Positions 20,201 through 31,111 of a stretch of DNA of 64,000 bases are shown piece by piece. Both the position numbers and the translations under genes were made by a program. Below the pieces are notes generated by a model that was given only the letters and a program-made list of their open reading frames with translations, was not told the origin of the DNA and did no database searches. The stretch spans positions 1-64,000 of the forward strand of contig JAGCZH010000018.1 of the NCBI GenBank assembly GCA_017960475.1, written 5' to 3'. The number at the start of each line of letters is the position of its first letter. Within the stretch, counting starts at the first letter, position 1. This DNA comes from Bacteroidales bacterium (GTDB lineage: Bacteria > Bacteroidota > Bacteroidia > Bacteroidales > P3).

Positions 20201-23200
20201 CGTTTGATGGGGGCAGCTCAAGTTTTGCTGTGGCATAGCCAAAGTCGTCGCCAGGGGCGAAGGTATGTGATGTCGCTGTTGTTGCGGGAGCAGCGTTGGG
20301 AGCCTCGATGACATCGAAGGTGCCGTCGAGGTTATAGTTGAGTCGGTCGTCGGGAACGGCGTTGGCCACGAGGGTGATGTGGCGTGTGCGGCTACCGAGC
20401 TGCGAGCCTACGCGCCAGGTGCGGTAGGAGGGAGCATCGATTAAGTTTACGTCGACATAGTCGATTTCGTTGGGATAGGTGCCTTCGTTGTCGCAGAGAC
20501 AGGGAGCCACGAAGCCGCCGTCGTTGGCGCCTACGCCAGCTTTTCTACGGCCATAGACATAGGCCATGGTTTTGTCCTCGTTGACGAGGTAGGACCAACC
20601 ATGGACGCCGCCATAGACCACTTCGTCCTCAACACCGTCGCCTAGGAGACTTCCGCCGACAGCGTCGATTTTGTCGATGAAACGCGAGAGCTGGAAATAG
20701 GAACCGTTGGCCATAACGATGCTGTTGAAGGCGCCGGTCTGGTCGAGTTGACCACGGGCTGTGGACATCTTCTCGCAGAAGCCGAAGTCCTGGCAGTCGC
20801 CGGGGTCTTCACCATCAGGACCTGGGCAGTCGACACCTGCGGCGAGGCCGTTGTGGAGGTTGTCGAGGAGCTCGTCGGCGACGACATTAACATCTCCACC
20901 GGTGTTCTGATAGAGCAGGTTGTTGTCGGCGTAGATCATCTGTACGTTTTTGCCATATTCTATGACACCGTGACCGTCGGGGAGTTTTTTCAAGCTGGAG
21001 AGCTCGCCGATATATTTGGCGGGAGCCTGGAGCAAGAGGATGTTGTCGGTGAGCATGATGACGGTGTCGAGACGGTTAAGGCTATAGGAGGGAGAAGCGT
21101 AAGCCATGTAGGCATCCTGTTCGCCTTCGAGAGTGATGAAGACGCTGTCGAGGATGAGCTTGTCGGCACGCTGTATAGAGCTGAGACGGCGTGAGGGGCG
21201 TGGGCAATCCCAGTCGCCGTAGTGGCGAATGGTGATAGTGCGGGTGACGTCGCCACCCTCGGTGGAGGTGCCCGAGCCGATAACGCTATAGCGGATGTTC
21301 ATAGAGGGGAGCATGTTCATCTCGGTGTTGGTCTGAGAGATGTTGTAGCCCTTACCGTCGATGAGGATGTTGGTCTCGCCGCCATAGACACCGCGGGTGT
21401 TGAAGTATGGGTTGTCGAGAGCCTCGCCCCAGTCGCTACCATTATAAACAGATGTGCGGAGGTTGACGGGGTTTTCCATAGTTGAGTTGAGTGTCTCGTT
21501 GGAGGCTATGACCTGGTTGCCAGGGGTGACGCCGGTGATGTTGGGCTTGTAGGCTGCCATGGTGAATGTGTTGGGAACTGTGCCGTAGGTTCTGGACCAT
21601 ACGGGGCTCTCGTAAACGGCGTGGGATCCGATGTTGATGTAGACAGAGCCGTAGATGTTACCTTGGTATCCGCCGCCGTAGACGCTCTTCTCGATGGTGC
21701 CGCCGACGATGTTGATGACACTGGAGGGGCGCAGGGTGCTGTTGTTGGCGAAGGTTTTGCGCAGAGAGTTGGTGTACCATTTCTCTGCGGTGTATGCCAC
21801 GCTCTTGCACTCAAAGGGGTAGCCGTCGTCGACGGACTCGCTGCCGCCGTATACGCTCATCTCGACGTGGCCGCCGTCCATATTGAAGACTTTGAAGCCA
21901 TAGACAAGCTGTTTGCCAAGCTCGCCGCCGTCGACATTCTTGCCTACAGCCTCAGCAGGGTCGGTGACAGCGTCGTTGGTCCACTCTTTGGCGCCGAAGT
22001 AACGCCAGGTGCCCATGTCGGCTTTGCCGCGGGCACCCGAGAAAATGTGGCGGTGGAAGTTGCCGCCATGGACGTTGAGGGTGATGTTGCCATAGTCTTC
22101 GGTGAGAACATTGGCGGGATTCATGTCGCGGTTGCCGACAAGACCCATGTTGCCGCCGCCATAGACGGTGTTGAGGAAGTGGCCGCCATTGATGGTGACG
22201 TCGACATCCATGGAGTAGGGGATGATGTCAGCGCAGGTGAGCTCGTTGTCAGCTTTGAGAGCCCAAACAGGATGCTCGGCGCTGCCGGTGTTGTTAGCGA
22301 TGAGTTCTGCGTTTTCCCAAAGGTTGCCTTCGCTGCCCTCGGTGCCTATGCGGCTGGTAAGCCAAGCGCGGTAGTCGTATTCGCCGTTGCCGCTACCAAA
22401 GACATGGGTGAAGGTACCGCTATTGACGATGAGTTCGGTGCTGTTGACGCGGCCGGTGAAGTCGTTGCCGCCATAGATGGTGTCGATAATCCAGGAGCCA
22501 TTGGTGGGCTCGTAGGCGTTGATGAGGCCTGTCGCGGCGACTTGTACGTCGCTGGCGAGGCAGCCGAGATAGAGGGCTTTGAGGGGAGCCTGGGCAGTGG
22601 CTTCATAGCGCACCACTGTGGTTCCCACGTTGCCGGAGCGTCCGCCACCGAACATTACGTGGCGTGCGCCGGTAAGGCTTTGGAAGTTGCGGACGGTGAG
22701 CACGGCGCTGTCGAGGACGTTGCCCATGGCTGTGGCGTTGTCAATGTAGCCGTCGATGTGCTGGCCTGTAACGTCGAGTTTAGCGACAGCGATATAGGTA
22801 TCGTGGCATCCGTCGCCGATTTTGATACCTTGGTTGTTGATACGGCCTTGGCCGGCGCCGAAGACCATGCCGCCCAGGTTGCCGCCCTCGGCGTCGAGGA
22901 GGACATCGGTTTTGCGGCAGTCGCCAGAGATGCCACCACCATAGATGCTGCCTTCGAGGGTGACATTGTCACGGATGATGACCGAGGCGCTGTCGACATA
23001 AGGACGACCTTTAAGGTCTTGATACATCTTTTGGGTGACTTTGTCGCGGATGTAGTAGTTTTGGGTGACATAGCTAGGTTTGGCGTGCCAGTTGCTGGCG
23101 AGGTCTTTGTATTGGTTTATGTGGCTTGGGTCGTTGGGGTCGTTGTAGCGATAGAAGGGGTAGTCGCCGTTGCCACCGCCGTAGACGTCGCCATGGATGG

Positions 23201-25862
23201 TGAGGTCGGCGTCGCCGCCGATGAGGACGTGGGAGCTAGGCACTTCGCCCGAGGCGTCGTTGCCGCCGAAGATCTTGCCTCCGATATAGCCTTTGGTTAC
23301 ACTGACATAGCTGTCTTGCTCAAGGTCGGCGGCGTTGCAGCCTGCATATACATGGTGTGCCACGGCCATCTTGGGAGAGGCGATGGGCACATAGGTGCTG
23401 AGGGAGAGGTTTTTGATGAACTCGTTGCCGGTCATGCCGCCGAGGTTGCCGCCACCATAGACGTAGCCTGCTTTACCTTTGACGAGGACCATGCGAGGCA
23501 CTTTGGTCATGTTGACAACGTTGTTGCCGCCAAAGAGGTTGCCGACATTGATGTTGCTGGCATCTTCTGTGGGGTCGTCGCCGACGCAGTTCATGTATAC
23601 GAAAGCGCGTCCCGCGCCGAGGGTGGAGCCGTCGGTGCCTTGGGTACCGCTGGCGGTGAGGGCTGTGCTACCGTCGCCGTAGTTGACGACATCGACACCT
23701 ACAGTGGCGCTGTTGCCGCCGGCATAGACGTTGCCGATGGTGCCGGTTTTGTTCATGTTGATGTCGACGAAGCCGCTATATTGTGTGGGGATAGCCACAG
23801 GGCGCTGGCAGCGCGACACTGTCTCGGTGTAGCGATCGTTGCTTTCCACAATCCAGCCACTTTCGTCGTCGAAATATTCGTAGTTGTATGCGCCGTTGCC
23901 GCCGCCGTAGACGCTACCTGAGATGGTGGGAGAGCCTTGTACGAGGACATAGGAGGCCGCGTTGGCCTGGTTGAGGGCGATGGTGGTATGGCCGCCGTCG
24001 AGGACGGGGATAGGAGCGATGGTGTCGAGGGTCACGCCGTCGGCTTTGGCGGTGCTGTTGCCAGTACGGCCACGGCCTGTGACGGTACCGGTTTTGTCGT
24101 TGCCGCCATAGACGTCGCCATAGATGGTGCCGCCGGTGATGATCATGTCGGCGGTGCCATAGACGCAGGCGAAGTTGCCGCCGCCGAAGATGCTGGCGCT
24201 ATTGGTGGCGTCGTCGCCGATGGTGCCTCCAGTGATTTTGACCTTGGTGGAGCCGTTGCCAGCAGCGTAGTCTTGCTTGGCCACGGTGACCAGGTTGCCG
24301 CCACCATAGATGTGCTGGAGAACGGTGCCGTTGCTGACGAGGACATTGGTATGGAAGATGGAGGGTATGTTGACGCCGGCGAGCTCGGTGTGAGTGTTCT
24401 CACTGCTGTTGAGCGAATATTTGGCGTTGACATCGTTGTAGGTGCTGTTGCCCATGCAGCGGTAGTATCCGTTGCTGCCGCCGAAGATGGTCTGGTAGAC
24501 CGTGGCGTTGGCGCCATCGATACGGACGTTGGATTTGGCGTCGTTAGGTATGTCGCCCGAGATGTTGGTACCGCCGAAGATGGTGCCTACCTTACCCTCG
24601 GTGACACAGACGTAGGTGTCGTGGGCTGTACCGGCGCTCTGACCGCCACCGTAGATGGTGTCGCAGATGATGTTGGACGAGTTGAGGACGACATATGTGC
24701 TGAGGGTTGCTGTGCCGCTGCCCTCGTTGTCGGTGGTGCTCTTGCTGGCATAGGTCGCAGAGCCGTTCATGACGCCTTTGTTGCCGCCGCCATAGACGTT
24801 GTGGATGCCGCCTTTGGTGAGGGTGAGAGTGGGTATGCCGGACATGTCTGCAGCGTTGTTGCCGCCGAAGAGGCAGCGGATGTCGAAGACGCTGGTGACA
24901 GGGCTGTAAGCTACGGGAGTGGTATGGTAGGGAGAATGAGCGAGGTCGTAAAGAGGTGTTGTGACGTTGACAGTGACAGTGGTGCTGGTGACGTCGGCGC
25001 TGTTGCCGCCGGCGAAGAGGGTGTCGATCTGGCCGCCGGTAACGCTGATGACGACATTTTTGCCAGCCACCTTGTTGCCGCCGCCGAAGAGGTAACGGAT
25101 GCCATGCTCGCTGTTGTCGCTAGTCCAAGCGTGGCCATATTGTTCCTTGCCGCCGAGGTTGACGGAGGTGGTGTTGTCGACGAGGGTGTTGGTAACGCTG
25201 ATGCTCTGGGTGGAGCCGTCGCCGAGGAAACCGCCGAAGTTGTTGCCGCCAAAAACGGAATACATGACTCCGCCGTTGATGGCGAGAGTGGTGTTGGTGT
25301 TGTTCTCGAGGCTAATGAAAGCGTTCTTGGCGCCGCCGAAGAGCGAGTCGATACGGGGATAGTCGGTGTTGACTGTGACGGAGGTCTTGCTGATTGAGGG
25401 GAAAGACAAAACCTTGTTGGCATCACCTGTGTTGGTCCAAGCTATCTCACCAGGTTGGTGGGCCTTGGTCATGGCCTTGATCGAGGCTGACGGAGCTACT
25501 GTCTGTGAGCTGTAGCTGTCGCTGGCAGCTTGGAATGATGTGCCGTTGTAAGCGTAATAGCCGTTGCCGCCGCCGTAGACAGAACCGATGGAGATTTGTG
25601 CCGCGGTGTGGTCAACATGTCCGATGGTGATGGTGGAACCGTTGGCACCATTGACGGTACCGGCGATATCGTTGCCGCCATAGACTGCAGAAACAGTGTC
25701 GCAATCGTAAACTTTGACAACGGTGTTGCCGTTAACGTCGGCCATACGGCCACCGCCAAAGACAGCTCCTCCGATGGTCTGACCCTGTGCCACTCCGGCA
25801 CCAAGAATCATCATCGAAACAGCCATCCATGTTTTAACAATTTTTAACATATATCTTTTCAT
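14265..25862 (-). CDS. Giant T9SS-secreted YGGG-repeat surface protein (3,865 aa)
   Basis: A signal peptide (MKRYMLKIVKTWMAVSMMIL, ending near AQGQ) leads directly into the repeats: GGAVFGGGR, then SVYGGGNGYY, LFGGAKNA and many more. The array continues to about residue 1,400. Residues about 1,400-3,300 are a non-repetitive extracellular region with few Cys. Residues about 3,390-3,580 carry GLUG-like segments (GGLIGKAEAL, VGGLVGNLGQ) and an Asn-Gly run. The last 72 residues (VKVYPNPTRGMVTVEG to VVKKVIKK) are a type-A T9SS sorting domain, so the protein should cross the outer membrane by T9SS and be anchored at the surface. It shares its repeat type with the giant gene at the left edge. An adhesin or S-layer-like role is an inference. 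A -7 box at 26012-26019 is the likely promoter. Confidence 0.92.
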   Translation of the reverse strand: MKRYMLKIVKTWMAVSMMILGAGVAQGQTIGGAVFGGGRMADVNGNTVVKVYDCDTVSAVYGGNDIAGTVNGANGSTITIGHVDHTAAQISIGSVYGGGNGYYAYNGTSFQAASDSYSSQTVAPSASIKAMTKAHQPGEIAWTNTGDANKVLSFPSISKTSVTVNTDYPRIDSLFGGAKNAFISLENNTNTTLAINGGVMYSVFGGNNFGGFLGDGSTQSISVTNTLVDNTTSVNLGGKEQYGHAWTSDNSEHGIRYLFGGGNKVAGKNVVISVTGGQIDTLFAGGNSADVTSTTVTVNVTTPLYDLAHSPYHTTPVAYSPVTSVFDIRCLFGGNNAADMSGIPTLTLTKGGIHNVYGGGNKGVMNGSATYASKSTTDNEGSGTATLSTYVVLNSSNIICDTIYGGGQSAGTAHDTYVCVTEGKVGTIFGGTNISGDIPNDAKSNVRIDGANATVYQTIFGGSNGYYRCMGNSTYNDVNAKYSLNSSENTHTELAGVNIPSIFHTNVLVSNGTVLQHIYGGGNLVTVAKQDYAAGNGSTKVKITGGTIGDDATNSASIFGGGNFACVYGTADMIITGGTIYGDVYGGNDKTGTVTGRGRTGNSTAKADGVTLDTIAPIPVLDGGHTTIALNQANAASYVLVQGSPTISGSVYGGGNGAYNYEYFDDESGWIVESNDRYTETVSRCQRPVAIPTQYSGFVDINMNKTGTIGNVYAGGNSATVGVDVVNYGDGSTALTASGTQGTDGSTLGAGRAFVYMNCVGDDPTEDASNINVGNLFGGNNVVNMTKVPRMVLVKGKAGYVYGGGNLGGMTGNEFIKNLSLSTYVPIASPKMAVAHHVYAGCNAADLEQDSYVSVTKGYIGGKIFGGNDASGEVPSSHVLIGGDADLTIHGDVYGGGNGDYPFYRYNDPNDPSHINQYKDLASNWHAKPSYVTQNYYIRDKVTQKMYQDLKGRPYVDSASVIIRDNVTLEGSIYGGGISGDCRKTDVLLDAEGGNLGGMVFGAGQGRINNQGIKIGDGCHDTYIAVAKLDVTGQHIDGYIDNATAMGNVLDSAVLTVRNFQSLTGARHVMFGGGRSGNVGTTVVRYEATAQAPLKALYLGCLASDVQVAATGLINAYEPTNGSWIIDTIYGGNDFTGRVNSTELIVNSGTFTHVFGSGNGEYDYRAWLTSRIGTEGSEGNLWENAELIANNTGSAEHPVWALKADNELTCADIIPYSMDVDVTINGGHFLNTVYGGGNMGLVGNRDMNPANVLTEDYGNITLNVHGGNFHRHIFSGARGKADMGTWRYFGAKEWTNDAVTDPAEAVGKNVDGGELGKQLVYGFKVFNMDGGHVEMSVYGGSESVDDGYPFECKSVAYTAEKWYTNSLRKTFANNSTLRPSSVINIVGGTIEKSVYGGGYQGNIYGSVYINIGSHAVYESPVWSRTYGTVPNTFTMAAYKPNITGVTPGNQVIASNETLNSTMENPVNLRTSVYNGSDWGEALDNPYFNTRGVYGGETNILIDGKGYNISQTNTEMNMLPSMNIRYSVIGSGTSTEGGDVTRTITIRHYGDWDCPRPSRRLSSIQRADKLILDSVFITLEGEQDAYMAYASPSYSLNRLDTVIMLTDNILLLQAPAKYIGELSSLKKLPDGHGVIEYGKNVQMIYADNNLLYQNTGGDVNVVADELLDNLHNGLAAGVDCPGPDGEDPGDCQDFGFCEKMSTARGQLDQTGAFNSIVMANGSYFQLSRFIDKIDAVGGSLLGDGVEDEVVYGGVHGWSYLVNEDKTMAYVYGRRKAGVGANDGGFVAPCLCDNEGTYPNEIDYVDVNLIDAPSYRTWRVGSQLGSRTRHITLVANAVPDDRLNYNLDGTFDVIEAPNAAPATTATSHTFAPGDDFGYATAKLELPPSNGGNFYVINQVVIDQENGGDLHLVDEGFVKDNYGGTSYVFQAGDGNRHSSFADIASNPNRYFGLAFTSNSGSGAPANFNNVAAFDNSSCWTSDIVGQINANERVINSSSTCWPYSLVVGNRWYTETEGYISPTVKPGIGIIPSLTFTLTYNKNITNTITRDILFRMQEFDSQGNYVGPVDVIITISTVIRDFGNMEAPVMAMYNEGITNQYIRKVTIPAGFLQRDIWIEGIEWALNDIEADDDHNSGIDDDDWFHMQGVETPIDNNKHFSIEVCPSESNSDNVTNHLGWYHIQTENIDVYNTALADLRNTTGNNSETFLGPDPSLGANAYKRDQSIFYDNTDYLSDGNGEGHTSDRTVISNPGRGILIGTLDGRAPAAVDIKLNFNGDWVYQNRYNNRLATVTLHLGWANTKTTGSGTFDLKIYVLTRMHGDTIYWAPDETLTRNGFTVQSHRLKHSIADNVALSPEIELNTYIYNNPDEYLRTFSDVASMYREGDVIDILETVPVEAGGAYQNLSGDDYSIMQIIRYSGSHYSFPGEERANKHALFDVKGNLSLRNVWINGSYCTRVKESSNSQPAGDNITDWYYDATNGVYYASRARRVQTLLESHAPVIYCHQEGSVNLSTNVHIINNFNNGKLGFEMIDTDDDDIPDTYTGNHTYDDRITVNDNPNPNYVIPGGAVALIAEPGMKQPELILGPKTLFADNLMVDWNAVDNANYPNYPMNYGAGIYVDGGIVTLGAATSNKTATDIEIKHNYYLKSNGMATGVRPRKKYELGGSTTLFDVYILDTVNFAEYYSLNNVYLSRTSGVCPNSVRRDKKSDIMRLATELTATTRIGISKWFPGYKYSETSHQLENYIPRDTIAVVFQSYGTTDLVKQATDNNVFFNDSVFYSIDNRSPEIPVDITVNAERVPNPEYPPAEASFLIDPNDKVAYTRNTTANPGYGDQVSVFFHEYVHPNMVYLHRCATFGKGVTQIPTTACNGVIFNDFKEGDSIAYHWNQTATCVASTDSVFFRVGGGFFPYTYTWLQDIVEEEGNSVTPAVLSTDNQLRSRQTFGGNNISNMNDGSSSNYYSKLRGRAQVDTLVLTALHHPQSIQKSTYLYRVQATDISGCFVEQPFMVRVAKVTDATYHEDVDNFLLHDNNPNLSELHYRIGDGIHASGVDSSSFHDHVNYNATEDKFYDAGGNEVVDYTSDDVQRWVHRTDMDGMDRKGLRRAGFTNNPGYDYASDDFDTEEHRRDAWKYQGKPYNDTRVASNSGLSATVYADPMVPRYLRVYQSYKVTATMLPSDARPVSPANGINSYLANDIAVGHEVDLSTADFCPGATLHLVPQPKPGYEYMAWNFDPSSDSVTNFVVRDNNAENNIEVYYAPTEYWYRHVTSKPAGYVREYNGDVTITSREGLAWLISTINGLNDQNANSFQNNTITIDFSGLNAFDSVDMQKYKWTPLGNSNNPFRGTIKVADGTAPIIRNIIVNEKTITRVGFMGYTDNAELEGFCLQDLAIKGNDQVGGLAAETHGTTMKDISFTAGALFGEYIIGGVVAKGFNSTIENFSTRGDALKIKGSAISAGGFFGTDEGSNIYNGNMDLNATNLTAIYIGSLAGQVDTTSNTNGNGNGNGNGKKGRNVKSGERANYNNNYVHIVTDDNNHRVGGLIGKAEALNMNNNYVYGVTKGDDYVGGLVGNLGQNVSISNCYYVDGMAGQMTGYTLNGGAIQKSTTFSGYGNQVGLTERINGYTNLTRVLNAWVKNNSDEIHYNTWRSDLEGENSGYPVFGDPDMISIYDSLNIVSCYEYEFEGLTFDQSGRYIFHVVDSSDYLDSTFTLVLTINNGDSTMVSDSVVLGQAYEGFGLQFSDEEIRAGIAGQGHRDIYTFIYVDSLYNAYGCDSLVFLTLYVVNSNNETPQVSSQLTDVKVYPNPTRGMVTVEGSELQSVEVYDNVSRRVLLRRVDGDIMNFDLRDHPAGSYYVRVKTAHGTVVKKVIKK
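15351..15387 (-). repeat. Asn-Gly hexanucleotide repeat in the giant gene
   Basis: About six near-identical 6-base units (GGCAAC or AACGGC-type on the coding strand) encode NTNGNGNGNGNG just before KKGRN, around residue 3,500. Copy number may vary by slippage without changing the frame, because the unit is 6 bases. Confidence 0.7.
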
Positions 25863-26011
25863 TTTTTTCGTGGGTATTACTTGTCAATAGTGAGTTTTGG
25901 TAGTTTTTTGAGTGTATTTATATATATATTTTTGAGTGTATTTTCCTCTGCACAGAAAACGCATTCGAATTCAATGTTTTGAATCGAAGGGTTCTTTATG
26001 CTCTAAACATG

Positions 26012-26019
26012 CAAATATA
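26012..26019 (-). promoter_or_regulatory. Bacteroidota -7 box upstream of the 3,865-residue gene
   Basis: On the minus strand the sequence reads TATATTTG followed by C, an exact match to TAnnTTTG. A TTTG at the ideal 19-base distance is lacking; a CTTGCG lies near the expected place. The 5' leader would be about 140 bases. The rest of 25863-26131 is A/T-rich and shows no gene. Confidence 0.5.
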
Positions 26020-26131
26020 TATAAATTTTTTATATTTACGCAAGAGTTTTCTGAGTTTTTTTCGATTTGCGTTTTATTTTTTACGTTTTAGTTTGAAAGG
26101 AATTTCAAATTTTGAAATGAGATATGCAAAA

Positions 26132-26161
26132 AAAAATCTCTGCGGGGTCGCAGAGATTTTT
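26132..26161 (-). terminator. Rho-independent terminator after the DUF3467 gene
   Basis: The stem TCTCTGCG / CGCAGAGA with a 4-base loop (GGGT on plus) is flanked by A5 and T5 runs, so it works as a terminator for minus-strand transcripts. It lies 22 bases past the stop of the DUF3467 gene and closes the rpoB-rpoC transcription block. Confidence 0.85.
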
Positions 26162-26183
26162 CCAGATTTTTTGGATTATTATC

Positions 26184-26498
26184 TTAGGCTTTGCCTTGAG
26201 GTACCATGTCGTAAGGTATGGCATCGTGAGGGCCATGAGGCTCGTCGATGGTACCAAAGTTGTCCTCGTATTTGCGCACATTCTCGGACAACGCCATGAG
26301 AAGACGTTTGGCATGAATGGGGGGCATTATTATGCGCTGACGCACTGTGGCGCCCTCTTTGCCTGGCAGAGCCTGTGCAAAGTCGAGAATGAACTCGGCA
26401 GGGGAATGGGTTATCAGGGCAAGGTTGCAATAGGTGCCCTGCGAGACCTCGTCGTTGATGCTGAGGTTGATATTCTGGGGTTGCTTTTCTTGTGGCAT
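26184..26498 (-). CDS. DUF3467 domain protein (104 aa)
   Basis: The product reads INLSINDEVSQGTYCNLALI, then HSPAEFILDFAQALPG and RIIMPPIHAKRLLMAL. This is the complete DUF3467 domain at its normal length of about 100 residues. The family is small, cytosolic and of unknown function, and commonly follows rpoC in Bacteroidota. It lies 83 bases downstream of rpoC, and a terminator follows, so it is probably the last gene of the rpoBC transcription unit. An RNA-polymerase-related role is only suggested by the position. Confidence 0.9.
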   Translation of the reverse strand: MPQEKQPQNINLSINDEVSQGTYCNLALITHSPAEFILDFAQALPGKEGATVRQRIIMPPIHAKRLLMALSENVRKYEDNFGTIDEPHGPHDAIPYDMVPQGKA

Positions 26499-26514
26499 GG
26501 TGGGTGGTTTTTGG

Positions 26515-26577
26515 GTCGGACAGGTCGGACTTGTCGGACAGGTCGGACGGGTCAGACAAGTCGGACAGGTCCGACTG
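26515..26577. repeat. Nine-base tandem repeat between rpoC and the DUF3467 gene
   Basis: Seven units of 9 bases follow in exact phase: GTCGGACAG, GTCGGACTT, GTCGGACAG, GTCGGACGG, GTCAGACAA, GTCGGACAG, GTCCGACTG. The last unit is changed so that 26559-26576 forms a perfect inverted repeat AGTCGGAC-AG-GTCCGACT just after the rpoC stop codon. There is no T-run, so it is not a classical terminator. Confidence 0.85.
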
Positions 26578-26581
26578 TTTT

Positions 26582-31045
<4,464 letters not shown>

Positions 31046-31057
31046 TGTTTTCTTGTT

Positions 31058-31111
31058 GTTTAAAGTTCAAAGTTTAAAGTTTAAAGTAGACACTTTACAC
31101 TTTACACTTTA
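31058..31111. repeat. Heptad array between rpoB and rpoC
   Basis: Seven-base units run in phase: GTTTAAA, GTTCAAA, GTTTAAA twice, GTAGACA, CTTTACA twice, then CTTTA. The last unit reaches into the rpoB stop codon (31109-31111). The array is transcribed as part of the rpoBC mRNA. Confidence 0.85.

Noticed and set aside
1-25862. Many long plus-strand open frames opposite the two giant genes, up to 766 codons at 21621-23921
   Set aside because: They are antisense shadows of the Gly-rich repeats: GGC-rich codons read backward as GCC and create few stops. Their products are Ala/Val/Asp-rich without signal peptides or domains.
26515-26577. Possible CRISPR array
   Set aside because: Units are 9 bases in direct tandem with no spacers, and no cas genes are near. 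The heptad and octad arrays also lack spacers.
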